NCBI GenBank assembly: GCA_012934845.2
Contig: WNNJ02000342.1
Span: forward strand, 1-64,000
DNA length: 64,000 nucleotides
Source: Pomphorhynchus laevis
Taxonomy: Eukaryota > Acanthocephala > Palaeacanthocephala > Echinorhynchida > Pomphorhynchidae
Reading direction: 5' to 3'
In this document: positions 23,530 to 34,790 of the stretch, one piece after another
Layout: each line of letters starts with the position of its first letter
Numbering within the stretch: the first letter of the stretch is position 1
Program-made: the position numbers and the translations under genes
Notes under the pieces: generated by a model
Told to the model about the DNA's origin: nothing
Seen by the model: only the letters and a program-made list of their open reading frames with translations
The model's database searches: none

Positions 23530-26176
23530 TTTCAATTAAAATCACCTCCACAAACCTCTACGATCCTTCCGCTCATAACCTTTCCTCACATCGCTCACCA
23601 ACCCTCTATATTATCCAAATCCTCTTTATCTTCCGCTGTCAAACCTACTCAATCGCTATCCTCAACTCCCAGCTCTCCTATCGTGATCTCACCCACTCAC
23701 ATCACTCGTCCTCCTTTACGGAAACGCTTTCCTTCTCGCGATCGTTGCGTCATCGTCACTAATATCACTCCTTCCACCTCTTTATCTCCACAAGCACGTC
23801 TCGACCACAATGTTTCCGCCTTCAGATTCATTATCTCGTATCTTGTTCCTGCGGATAAACCTTTCTTCAAGGACATCTCTACTGTCGCATTCATCCACCT
23901 AAACAAATCTTCTCAATATAATCCTTCTAAGCCATCTCGCCTAAAAATTGTTTTAAAGCATTGCTCTCACGCGTCTTCTGTCCTCTCCCAATGATTTAAA
24001 CTCATGTCCTCTTCAGCCACTTAAATTTTCCTCGATCGCACCTCTCTCCGAAATCGCTCAACTCTTATCTGCCCGCATCGAAAAACGCCGTCGCGAGGAA
24101 AACGGCGAAACATCTTTCTCCATCCGAAACATCGACGGAAATTTTCAAGTTGTCTACACCCGCCAAAAATTCGATGGCACTCCATCCCCCCTGTGTGTCT
24201 TCTCCGCTATACCCTTTCACCACAACACACGGTTTCCGCCTCGGCCGCCTCAACACTAGATCAATTCTCAATAAATCCGATCTCATCCTTAACCTATTAA
24301 CCAAGCAATCAATCGATCTCTTCTGCCTCATCGAATCCTGGCACTCAGATTCCGACGACCTTTCCATTCGCCGTCTGCTCTTTGCCGGTTGCCCACTAGT
24401 CGAATCCGCCCGCCCTCCTCAGCTCATCCCCTTCTAAATTCTCTAATCATGGCGGCATCGTGGCATTCGCCCGTCACCCCGCGTCTCTTCGCAACATCAC
24501 TCCCCTTTTCAGTCTTGCTTTTTTGAATTGCTAACTTGTTCTTCTACCCCGATCAATTTAGATCTCGCCATTACATACCGTCCTAATTCATCAGCTCCTA
24601 CATCCTTATTTTTTACCAAACTTGCTGACCTCTTTTATCATTGTTCTTTGTCCTCAATCCATTCACTCGTCTCCACTGCCGCCACACATATTCTTGGCGG
24701 GGCACTCGACATCATCGTTATCCTGGATCGTTTTGCTGCATACACCAAACTGTTCATCTCCGATCCTGGTCTATCCGAACACTTTCTCGTTACCCATGAT
24801 CTCACTTCTAATCACTCCCCGGTTTACACACCTACCATCCTAAGTCGCCCCTGGAGAAATCTTGACCTCTCCCTTCTCCGCTCCGCTTTATTCAAATCGT
24901 CTCTATCTTCTCACACAATAATATCATCCTCTCCTTATGATATTGCCTTTCTGTTGTACTCTGAACTCACATCCATTCTCGATTTGCTCTTGCCGTTCAA
25001 GCCTCACTCTTACCGTCGCTTGCACCGTGCCCCATGGTTTGACATCCAATGCCTACTCTCAAGGCGTCGACTCCGTCGTGCTTTTTTAGTCTATCACCGC
25101 TTTCTCCGACGTGATATCCGCTCGGTCCCTCCGTCTCTCCGTGATTCCTATCTTGCTCATCACCAGTCTCATCTCCACCTATTAAGCACCAAATGGAACT
25201 CCTTCTAGCAGCATAAAATCAACACTTCATTAAACTCTAAGTCTCTCTGGCATACTTTTAACTCAATCCTTTCTCGCGCATCTCCGTCTTGCAACATCAA
25301 TCCCCATGCTTATCCGTCATTTCTTCAGACCAAATTATGCACGTTGCACTCTAACGACCCCGTCTCCATTCCATCTCACTGCTACTCGCCTAGCCTCATC
25401 CTCCCAGAACTCCTTCGTATTTTCCCTATCTTACCTGCCGAAGTCTCATCAAAAAAACAACAAAACATCACATGCCGATCCCCTGCCTACCCACATACTT
25501 AAATCCATATGCTCATCGATATCCCCTTTCCTCACCATACTGTTTAAGTGGTCCATCCGCAGTCGTATCTTTCCATCACAATGGAAATCCGCCATAGTTC
25601 GTCCCCTCATTAAGAAACCATCGCTCGACCACACTTCCTTCGAGCTATCGCCCCATTTCACACCTCCCTACTTTTTCACAGCTCTTAGAGCGCCTTATCT
25701 TAATGCAGATCAACGTTGATCTATCTTCATCTAATCTGGGACCTCCTTACCAATCCGCTTTCCGCTCTAATCACTCCACAGAAATCCCCTGCATGAAAGT
25801 CTACAACGATCCACTCATTTCCCATGACAAGGGTCTATATAGTATTCTCATCTCCCTCGACCTCTCATCCGCCTTCGACATCGTCGACCACTCCATCCTC
25901 CCTTCTCGCCTTCGTTTTGATTACGGCTTTTCTTCCTCCTCCGTAGCATGGTTTGCCTCATATCTATCCGACCGTTCCTATCGCGTCTATTCTAATTCAT
26001 CATCCCCTTCCACCCCTATTTTTGAGGAGTCTCACAAGGTTCAGTCCAATGACCGTTGATTTTCTCTCTTCTACTTGGCGATCTCTCTCCGTTCATCAAA
26101 CCTTACTCCTTTAACGTCATGCAATACGTCGATGCCATCTTCAAATATGCTCATGCACCCTCCCATCGCATACACG
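23530..26176 (+). mobile_element. LINE-B copy 5, broken at both ends
   Basis: Starts inside ORF1 (KITSTNLYDPSAHNLSSHR), passes through the ORF2 endonuclease (FRLGRLNTRSILNKSDL, CLIESWHSDSDDL, AITYRPNSSAP, DPGLSEHFLVTHDL), then the RT: LYSILISLDLSSAFDIVDHS (motif A) and PLLFSLL-like residues, with the YADD site changed near 26120 (MQYVDA). It ends at HRIH, where LINE-D sequence begins, so the 3' tail is absent. Frames are interrupted several times and the endonuclease GDFN segment is deleted. Confidence 0.8.
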
Positions 26177-26400
26177 CTGAAGATTACTCCTATTTGAATC
26201 CATGCGGATAACTCGCCATATCTTCAGATCATCGGTGAATGCTAAAAACGAACAGACCAACTTGATCAACAGAGTGCTAAGAAACATTAAACAGCAATGG
26301 TTAAAGAAAAGTGCGTTAAGGAACACCACATTTGAGTGATCGAGTGGTTGACATGAATTGCCGACACGTACTTGAAATCAACGAGATGATAAGAAACACT
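26177..26400 (-). mobile_element. LINE-D fragment with FTDD box
   Basis: The minus strand reads LVCSFLAFTDDLKIWRVI, followed by SDxDRSNLQ-like residues, matching the motif C region of CR1-like LINEs (FADDLKLW). The fragment is only about 220 bases, wedged between LINE-B and PLE-A. Confidence 0.55.
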
Positions 26401-26841
26401 TAATCCATTTAATCAGCTAACTGAGTTTACGTATTTAATATAATTATAAAAAACAATAATGCTAAATCAAAATTTAATAATTAAATAATAAAATTTATAA
26501 TTGTTTTTAGATTTTCTATAATTTAAATCAAGTTAAAATATAAAAAATAAAATTTAAAATAAACGTCATTTTTATGAATTGACTAATAAATAACAGACGT
26601 TGTATCAGAATAAGAACTAGAGGTCATCAGGAGGAACTTATATGCTATCAGGTTTCGGCCTCTAACTCCTCTAACCAACATAGCAGCGGGGCCAAATACA
26701 TGCTAATGATGTATTTCCTCTAAAATAACTATCTAGTATCTTATTCTAATACAAAGTATATTATTTACCACTTATTTACCATTTATTTACAAATTATTTA
26801 CCAAAAATTTGCCGCTTAAAAGTTTAAATTTATTCTTTATA

Positions 26842-27471
26842 TTATTGTGTTGATTTATATATTTTACTATTTTCCTGCTTGATGTTATTTTTATAGTAAC
26901 CTAGTTTAAAATATGTATCTGTTAAATTATTTAAATGATTTTGAAGAAAGCCAATATCATTACATATTGTTGCAATTCTTAAAATTTCATTATTTAATGT
27001 ATTATATTTTATATTATATGGTATGCATGAATGCTCATGCAAAAATATGTTTCTTGTAAATTTAAATATGTCATCTTTACGATATAAATTAAAAGTAATT
27101 TTAATTGATGTTAATTCAATGTTCATATCTAAATATACACCTTCTTTATCATTAATATTGGTTTTGTTAAGAATAAGGCTTTCTGGATAAATGTGCTCAC
27201 TAATTGAATAAAAATTATTAGAATTAAATACACATATATCATCAATGTATCGAAACATATATTTCATATATCTACATTGTTTAGATTTAGTTTTTACACA
27301 GTTATGAACAAATTCATATTCTATAAAGCTTAAAAACAAGTCAGCTATAATTGGGCTACTATTACCACCCATTGGAACTCCTTTTATTTGTCTAAATATA
27401 GATGTCCCTACTTTTAAATAATTTTGATTTATTAAAATATTTAAGGATTCTATTAAATCAATTTTATCCAT
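26842..27471 (-). pseudogene. PLE-A reverse transcriptase, C-terminal part
   Basis: Frame of 209 codons: IFRQIKGVPMGGNSSP, ADLFLSFIEYEFVHN, MFRYIDDICVFNSNN, YLDMNIEL, then the thumb (EILRIATICNDIGFLQNHL). This is one of the better preserved RT ends of the family in the window. It stops shortly after the thumb without an endonuclease, as in all other copies. Confidence 0.8.
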
Positions 27472-27637
27472 ATATTTATATTTACTTGATGGTTTAATTT
27501 TTGTTAGATAGGCGTTATAGTTATTATAACATATTATATATATAGCTCGGTATATATATTAAATTAGATAGTAACCGAAAAAAGAAGGACAATTATAATG
27601 AAAGCGTCTTACAACGTATTCCGAAAGCAGTTAACCT

Positions 27638-27774
<137 letters not shown>

Positions 27775-27900
27775 AAAAAAATTTGGTTTCTTATAAACAT
27801 ACAATATTGCGTGGAACTCCCACTGAAGAAGGGCTGTGCCCGAAAGGTGTTAAAACTGAAGAAGGGCTGTAACTGGTGTTAAAGTACGAGCAATATTATT

Positions 27901-27925
27901 ACGTTTCGGCTAAAGCCTTCGTCAG
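27901..27925 (-). ncRNA. Hammerhead-like core in the PLE-P 3' region
   Basis: Minus strand: CTGACGA (27925-27919), a GGC-TTTA-GCC hairpin, then GAAAC (27907-27903). Hammerhead ribozymes have CUGANGA and GAAA around stem II, and PLEs are known to carry short ones. By eye one extra A shifts stem II from the canonical register and I did not find clear stems I and III, so self-cleavage is unproven. Confidence 0.35.
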
Positions 27926-27994
27926 ATAATCTAAAACAAAAAATATAGTCACAATATGCAATAAATGTCTAGAAAATAAAAATAAAAATAAAAA

Positions 27995-30463
27995 TCAAAG
28001 TTCTAGATGTGAGTTTAGACCAGGTTGCATGTCTAACATTAATTGAGCAATCCAAATATTTTCTTTGTTCTTTCGCTCATAATCTTTTTTAACATCTCTC
28101 TCAATAATGTTATATTTATAGTCACATTCACCGTTGTGTTTTTCGACAGTATGTTTTACAGCGCCGTCGTTTTCCGTTCGTTTAAATTTTATGTCGTTCC
28201 TTCGGTTTGTGACTCTCTCGCTTAATTTTCTTTTAGTTTCTCCCACATATTGGGCGTTGCACATACTACAGTTTGCCAGGTATATATTATGTGTTGTTAC
28301 ACAACTGGCATCACACTGGACTTTATACTTAAGGTTTGTAACCGCACTCTTGAATGACTTATTTTCATTAATAAGCGCACATGTTTTGCATCTTGGTCGT
28401 TTGCATGGTTTGGTGCTGCAATTCACGTTATTAAATTTCTTGTTGTGTTTCAAGAATGTTTTGAGCTTGTGTTTGGCAGAGTAAAATACCTGTGGCGCTG
28501 TGCCCTTAACAGAGTTAGCTTTGCATGTATCTTTAAATGATTTTACGATGTTTCGTTCAAATGATTGTAATGCTGGGTGGTATTGCAAGAAAGTTATTAT
28601 TCGTGGTTCTTTCGTAATTTTCTTTTGTAAAACATCGATACGCCTTAAATTTTTAACTTTTGAAATCTCTCTGTATATCTCACGGTGGCGATACCCTCTC
28701 GAAAGAAGGGACATAGTTAGTTCACTGAGGTTTCTTTCCCTTTCGTAAATAGTGCTACAAATTTTAATGATTCGCAGTGCCTCATTTCTAATTATGCCTC
28801 GCTTCGTAGTCATAGAGTGAGCACTTTTGGCGTGCAAATAGAGGGGCGGATTTTCTTTTTTGCGATATACGGTTGTTTGCCAACCATTGTTATCATCGCG
28901 GACTAGTTTTACATCTAAAAAGTTTACATAGTCTGCTCGTGAAGTAGATGTGAAAGTCAGATGTCCTTCATTAAGTTTACTTATAAATGTATTTAGACCT
29001 TCGTCCGAGCCAGTCCATATCATAAATACATCATCGATATACCGCCAATAAATGTATGGCTTCTCTAGTACTTCATCAATAGCCCGTGTTTCATAATTTG
29101 CCATGTATAATATGGCATATGTGGGTGCCATTGGTGTACCCATAGCTGTGCCGATCACTTGCCTAAAATATTCGTCGTTGAATTGTAGTATGTTATTTTC
29201 TAATATTACTCGTATGGATTCTAGAATAAACTGGTGTTTAGGGTCGCTGTCATCAAGAAAACGTTGACGTATAGCATTTATTCCATCTTGATGTAAAATA
29301 CTTGTGTATAAAGACTGAACATCTAACGTTAAAATCTTCGCGGTGGTAGGTATTTCTTTTTTAATGGCCTCAAACTTCCTTAAGAAATCATCAGTACTAC
29401 TAATCATGGAATTAACTAACGGTAGAAACGGTCGTAATAAGTGATCTATGAATCTAGATAATTGTACTGTTGATGTGTTTATGCAGCTGATGATTGGTCT
29501 ACCAGGACATGGAGTTACTTCCTTGTGTACTTTTGGCAGTAAATAGAATTTACCAGCGTTTGCGGAAGTTATTACTAGTTTGTTCGCTGTGTCCTTGTCG
29601 ATTACGTTCTTTCCAAGATATTTCATCACCAATGTCGAAACATTATTTACTGCTACTTTCACTGCGTTCAGGTCACATTTTTCATACGACGGACTACCTA
29701 AGTGCTTTTGAGCCTCTACAATGTAGTCATCACGCTCCCACAATACAGCCTGTTTTCCTTTATCAGCTTTAACAATAAGTACATTTTCATTTGAGGCAAG
29801 GTTTGTGGCTGCCGTCATTAATTCCTTAGTTACATTTCGAACGCAGTTGTAATTTGGTTGCATTTGTAGGTATATATCGAACATCTTTGACGACATTTCT
29901 TGAGTTATAGTTTTATTGTTGTCTGCATGTTTATTCGCTTCGAAGCACCTTTTTGACGTGTTAGAGATACCTTTCAATAGATCATATCGGCAGAATTCCC
30001 TCTTAGATATATTAAAATCTAGACCAAGATTGAGGAGGTTAAGTTCATTAGCCGTTGGTGTATATTTTGATAAATTGATAACGCTATTTAAATTATATTT
30101 GTTCGATCTTTTTCTTGTCTTAAGTGTATATTTTCGATTTGGATGGAATTGTATTCTAGCGAGTTCAATCGGGTGAACATTACGACGAGTCAATTTTGAA
30201 AGTTTCTTTACTTTGTTCCAAATAATTTGATTGTATAATTCTTGATTTAGAGGGTACATGATACCATTTGAAATTTTTCCGTAATAGTTACGTAGTGCTC
30301 TTGTAAGCTCAACACTCGCCTTATTTAGGATTTTGTTCCATTTTATTCTCAAATTTTCAACGTCTGCGTTACCATTAGTAGACTTGCTTACACTTAATGG
30401 TTTTTTAAGTTTTAGACCCTTTGATATAATTTTATTTTCCAAGCAAAAAGACAAATATTGCAT
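27995..30463 (-). CDS. Penelope-type reverse transcriptase with C-terminal GIY-YIG endonuclease (822 aa)
   Basis: An uninterrupted frame that would copy element RNA and nick target DNA. Order seen: KADKGKQAVLW (about residue 230), FYLLPKVHKEV and PGRPIISC (about 310-330), LTLDVQSLYTS (motif A, about 380), GTAMGTPMAPTYAILY (motif B), WRYIDDVFMIW (motif C, YIDD, about 475), a thumb region, a Cys cluster CKRPRCKTCAL (about 680), then GIY-YIG: IYLANCSMCNAQYVGETKRKLSER (about 725-748) with a later Asn/Glu-containing segment. Size and order are normal for canonical PLEs. I take the first Met after the upstream (TA)n tract, but true PLE starts are often uncertain. Confidence 0.85.
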   Translation of the reverse strand: MQYLSFCLENKIISKGLKLKKPLSVSKSTNGNADVENLRIKWNKILNKASVELTRALRNYYGKISNGIMYPLNQELYNQIIWNKVKKLSKLTRRNVHPIELARIQFHPNRKYTLKTRKRSNKYNLNSVINLSKYTPTANELNLLNLGLDFNISKREFCRYDLLKGISNTSKRCFEANKHADNNKTITQEMSSKMFDIYLQMQPNYNCVRNVTKELMTAATNLASNENVLIVKADKGKQAVLWERDDYIVEAQKHLGSPSYEKCDLNAVKVAVNNVSTLVMKYLGKNVIDKDTANKLVITSANAGKFYLLPKVHKEVTPCPGRPIISCINTSTVQLSRFIDHLLRPFLPLVNSMISSTDDFLRKFEAIKKEIPTTAKILTLDVQSLYTSILHQDGINAIRQRFLDDSDPKHQFILESIRVILENNILQFNDEYFRQVIGTAMGTPMAPTYAILYMANYETRAIDEVLEKPYIYWRYIDDVFMIWTGSDEGLNTFISKLNEGHLTFTSTSRADYVNFLDVKLVRDDNNGWQTTVYRKKENPPLYLHAKSAHSMTTKRGIIRNEALRIIKICSTIYERERNLSELTMSLLSRGYRHREIYREISKVKNLRRIDVLQKKITKEPRIITFLQYHPALQSFERNIVKSFKDTCKANSVKGTAPQVFYSAKHKLKTFLKHNKKFNNVNCSTKPCKRPRCKTCALINENKSFKSAVTNLKYKVQCDASCVTTHNIYLANCSMCNAQYVGETKRKLSERVTNRRNDIKFKRTENDGAVKHTVEKHNGECDYKYNIIERDVKKDYERKNKENIWIAQLMLDMQPGLNSHLEL

Positions 30464-30505
30464 ATGTGCCGTACAAGTTGTTCGTAGATTAGTTGCGTAC
30501 TACTA

Positions 30506-30606
<101 letters not shown>

Positions 30607-30616
30607 TGTATATATA

Positions 30617-30721
30617 TGTTTCTTGTAAATTTAAATATGTCATCTTTACGATATAAATTAATAGTAGTTTTAGTTAATGTTAATTTAATGTTCATATCTG
30701 GATATACACCTTCTTTATCAT
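30617..30721 (-). mobile_element. PLE-A scrap
   Basis: About 105 bases matching the KDDIFKFTRNI and NINDKEGVYLDMN region of PLE-A, in the same strand as copy 4 but duplicating sequence that copy 4 still has at 27057-27160. It must therefore come from another copy. It abuts PLE-Q at TTATCATCAATCATAC. Confidence 0.75.
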
Positions 30722-32085
30722 CAATCATACGTTTCATCAAAAAATGGAACGGCCATGGGAACGCCAGTAGCACCAATATTAGCTATACTTTATGTCGATT
30801 GGTATAAAAAGCGGTTTCTACAAACCTTAAATGAGCAACCAATTGTATGGCTAAGGTATATTGACGACATATTCGTTATATGGCGTAATGACATAACATA
30901 ATTAAACACAATGATTCATAAGCTAAATGAATTTGGGTCGTTAATATTTTCCGCTGAAATAAGTCAGGAAAACACAAAATTCTTAGATATGTCACGGCGG
31001 ATTAACAAAACTGGAAAATTAGAAATATCAATGAACAATAAGAGTATGTCTAATAATATATTACACTCAAAGAGCGGTCAGTCATTTTCAACAAAGAAAA
31101 ACATAATGAAAAACGAATTTAGAAGAATATTTTATCTGTATAACACAAAAACTGAAAGACTAACATGGATAAATATAGACGTTTGGATTTTTAAAACAGA
31201 GGTTACACAAAAAGAGAAATAGACGTAGCACAAAATAGAGCATATATCAAGACGACAAAATCAAGACAAAATCACGACACAAAACAAAATGAAAAAATTA
31301 TTATATCAATACCTTAACATCCAGGAGCACAAAAAATATTTCGAAATATTAAAAATGACATAAAAAATATTAACAGAAATTTAAATATTCCAGCTAAATC
31401 AATACAAATAAGTTACAAAATAATAAATACAATAAAATCAAAATTAGTGTCAACTAAACTAAAAGCAAATGGAAAAATAAAACATACAGGTTTTACAAAA
31501 TGCAATAGAAGTAGAACGAAATGTTGTCAACAGGTAGAAGAAAGAAAATGTTATAAAAGTAAATATACTAATCTGAACTACAAAATATATCAAAACATCA
31601 CATGCGTCACAACTGGTATAATTTATGTTGCAAACTGTCAAAAGTGTCATGCACAGTATGTAGGCGGAAAGTGGATTGTCGCTGAATGTAAGATTAAATA
31701 ACCGCCGAAGCGATTTAATAAAGAAGTTAGTCAACCGAGACGCCATAGTTAATCATTGTGTCAAATGCCACGATACCACCACTGATTGCTTCACATATTG
31801 TGTTATAGCGGGCAATGTCGATGAAAAAGTCACCCGCAAAAAATTAGAACAACAGTGGATAGGTCAATTGATGTGCGACAAAGGAAAAGGTATCAATATA
31901 GAACACACATATTTTTGGCGACCAGATTAATTATATACAGACAAAGTCTTTTTCAGATTTTATGACTCTAATTACTGTATTTTTTCAGATTGAAAAAGTC
32001 CTAGATTCGGACGAAACGTTTTAAATAAAAAGTCTCTATTCTTTGCTAGTGTTTATAGTAGTAAAATAATTTTTTGGCTATTTAC
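30722..32085 (+). mobile_element. PLE-Q, decayed Penelope-like element with GIY-YIG
   Basis: Starts at RT motif B (NGTAMGTPVAPILAILY-like, 30745-30800), then WLRYIDDIFVIWRND (motif C), FLDM and a thumb. Next come a Cys-rich CNRSRTKCCQQ, a GIY-YIG start (IIYVANCQKCHAQYVG, 31615-31670), and the endonuclease end (IGQLMCDKGKGINIEH). It is 5'-truncated with a few frame breaks. The 3' end has a GTCC..GGAC hairpin then GAAACG (31998-32018). It is a different family from PLE-P, with the same domain order, and lies on the strand opposite to PLE-P and PLE-A copy 4. Confidence 0.8.
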
Positions 32086-32723
32086 TACCTTGGATATTAT
32101 ATATATCTTTTTCCGAATATAAGATTAATTAATTTTACTAACGCTTCTTTAATATCTACTAAATCTAGATTTGTATAAAGCGTACTAAAATCGTATGTAT
32201 TTATATTTTGAAAATTTTATTCCTTTTGTCTGTTCTAAAAATTCTTTTGTAGAATTAATACTGAAATAGTGTTTTATACCAGTATTAATTTCGATTACCT
32301 TACAATATTTTTTGAAGTGTGCTTTAATTACTATAAGTATTTTATTCATATAGACAGTAAGTGGTTTTAATGTACATTTAAACGCACTACGTATGAACCT
32401 AGGTTTTATTGGATTTTTATGTAATTTTTGATTCTAATATAATATAGGTATAGTTTTATTATCTGATTCAATTTTTATACCCTTCTTATCTATTATAGAA
32501 CAATGACTTGTAATAATTGTTTCTAAACTTGAATCACTACATTCATATGTTGTTTATATTTAAATCATGTTAATTAATTTCCATCATCAGTATATCATAA
32601 TAAAGCTTTTTGCATATGAAGACAAAGTTATTACTAGCTTTATCAATAGTTGTTATTATATATTTATGCTTTAATTTAGCAAGTTCTGTATACATATCTT
32701 TATTAATTTTATTTTTCCTTTTA

Positions 32724-34160
32724 CAGAGTATTTCATTATTATAGACCCCTTTTTGCATTATTATAGACCCCTTTTTGCATTATTATATACCCCTATTTCC
32801 ATTATTATAGACCCCTATTTGCATTATTATAGACCCCTATTTGCATTATTATAGACTCCTCCTTCAGGTTGCTTTGGTTCATGTTATTTTTTACGAATAA
32901 CCATAATATAATTTTAAAACTAAAAATATAAAAAGGTATTTAATTTAAATAAAATCAGCATGTACAATTGTTTGTAAAACCCATCTTCTCATATCTTCAA
33001 AGTATCCAGTCATTATGAAGTTATCATTTGTAACTATGTCATTAATTACACCAATAAGCATTTGAGGATTGGTAGATGCGGGTCGTTGTTTGACTCTTGC
33101 TTTTAGACATGCAAAGAATTCCTCAATAGGATTGAGCTGAGGAGAGTACGGAGGTAAGAACATAAGTATGTAGTTTTTCCTGTTAAACGCTTCGCGAACC
33201 TCGGCTGTCTTGTGTATGGATGCGTTGTCCATTATTACATATTTCCTGTTGTTGCTTTCTAACGGTGGAAACTTTGAAGAAATGAATTCTATAATATCAA
33301 TAGATTTAAAACTTCCGATTTTGGTTTTATGTGCGAAAACACCAGAAGTTGTTATAGCACACAGCAGTGAAGCATTTACATCTTTCCAATTTGGGACATT
33401 AATAAAACACTTCGTATTTTTTGGCGAATACCCCATTTTCTGATGCAAATGTAGATTAAACCCAGATTCGTCAAGAAAAATCAATCTGTCATCGGCAATC
33501 GTATTGATAGTTGTTCCATATTGGGCCCTTGTTGATTTGTTGATGTTACTGTTTCTATTTATCGGAACCAAGGTCAGCGTCTTCCTTGTGTAATTCATTT
33601 TCTTTATGATTCTTGAGACGGTTGAAATGGAATAGGAACCTAAAGCATTGTATGAAGAAAGAGTAGATGCCAGTGTTTTTAAACTTGCGCATGGGTTAGA
33701 AGCTATCTCTGTAGATAAAATGCTTTTCTCAAACGACAAATTTTTCAAGTTCACTGTTTTTTTTTCTCCAGCAGTTTTAAAATTTGTTAAATCAACAAAA
33801 TCCCCATTGATATATTTCTTATCTAACCTTTTTACTGTACTTTTTGATCGGTTTAATATAGAAGACATGTCCTTAAAGGTTAAGTCCTTTCCCTGCTGAT
33901 TGAGAAAACATTCTATAATGTTTCTGGTAATCACTTGTCTCTTTTTACGTGTTTCTTCTTCATGTTCTCTGCTGGTTTCTGAATTTTGAGTATTCATTCT
34001 TGGGTAAAATTTTTATTTAAATATAAACCAAAGCAACCTGAAGGAGGGGTCTATAATAATGCAAATAGGGGTCTATAATAATGCAAATAGGGGTCTATAA
34101 TAATGCAAAAAGGGGTCTATAATAATACAAAAAGGGGGTCTATAATAATGAAATACTCTG
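32724..34160 (-). mobile_element. DD34E IS630/Tc1-type DNA transposon, apparently whole (1,437 bp)
   Basis: Bounded by TA at 32722-32723 and 34161-34162. Ends are perfect over the first bases: CAGAGTATTTCATTATTATAG on the left, and its complement ending ATACTCTG on the right. Inverted ends span about 156 bases left (to 32879) and 135 right (from 34026). Each is built of a 22-base unit (ATTATTATAGACCCCTATTTGC), six on the left and five on the right, followed by CTTCAGGTTGCTTTGGTT. One open transposase frame lies inside. It sits in PLE-A copy 4, and copy 2 at about 16520-16535 shows the unoccupied site with a single TA. Confidence 0.93.
32945..33997 (-). CDS. IS630/Tc1-type DDE transposase (350 aa)
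   Basis: Cut-and-paste transposase. An N-terminal helix-turn-helix region (residues about 15-60: FLNQQGKDLTFKDMSSILN, STVKRLDKKY) is followed by a second one (about 85-125, TLASTLSS..SISTVSRIIKKM). The catalytic core has FLDESGFNLH (first D, about 174), YVIMDNASIHKT (second D, about 256) and SPQLNPIEEFFACLKARV, with the Glu 34 residues after the second D, hence DD34E. A Tyr-containing P-P-Y-S-P precedes it as usual. Length is normal for Tc1 and IS630 relatives. The frame is complete, starts with a Met just inside the right inverted end and stops before the left one. It may still be active. Confidence 0.92.
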   Translation of the reverse strand: MNTQNSETSREHEEETRKKRQVITRNIIECFLNQQGKDLTFKDMSSILNRSKSTVKRLDKKYINGDFVDLTNFKTAGEKKTVNLKNLSFEKSILSTEIASNPCASLKTLASTLSSYNALGSYSISTVSRIIKKMNYTRKTLTLVPINRNSNINKSTRAQYGTTINTIADDRLIFLDESGFNLHLHQKMGYSPKNTKCFINVPNWKDVNASLLCAITTSGVFAHKTKIGSFKSIDIIEFISSKFPPLESNNRKYVIMDNASIHKTAEVREAFNRKNYILMFLPPYSPQLNPIEEFFACLKARVKQRPASTNPQMLIGVINDIVTNDNFIMTGYFEDMRRWVLQTIVHADFI

Positions 34161-34790
34161 TATAATTGTTTGTTATTTTCATTTTATTTTTAATTTTATC
34201 AAATATATAATCTTTCCAAATTTTTATCTTAGATTTATTCGAGCTTTCACTATTAATCAGCTTACTAAAGTAATCATTTAAGTTATTATATAACGAATTG
34301 TAAATTTTATTTTTGTCGTTGTTATTATTTAATCGATATGTATACTCTTTTGATAGCATCCTTCTTAATTCACAATTTTCAATTAATTCTAAATTATGGG
34401 TACATATATGTTCATTTATTTTATCAAATTAAGACTTTTACAATTGCATTCTGTTTTCATTATGTTTCTAATATTATCGTTACATATTGATTTTAATTCT
34501 TTATTATAATTAAAAAATTTTCGTCCTAATGGTGGTAGGAGTTTATACCTTATTTTAGGAATATATTTACTTAAATCTGACCCTATTATTTCTTTACTTT
34601 TAGAATTATTTAAAAGTCCGGCCGTATTTATGTTATCTATACATTTATTAATTAAGTTTATAGTTAATGTATATTTTCTATAGTTATTATTAACATTTAT
34701 TGTACGATTATAGTATTTTGTATTACAATAACTGTCACATGTTACAAAATCAATGTGGACCCCCATATGGTATAACAGTAATTAAATCTA

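Noticed and set aside
32735-32867. CRISPR-like array (regular 22-base units)
   Set aside because: Units are contiguous without spacers and mirrored at the other end of a transposon, so they are terminal iterons.
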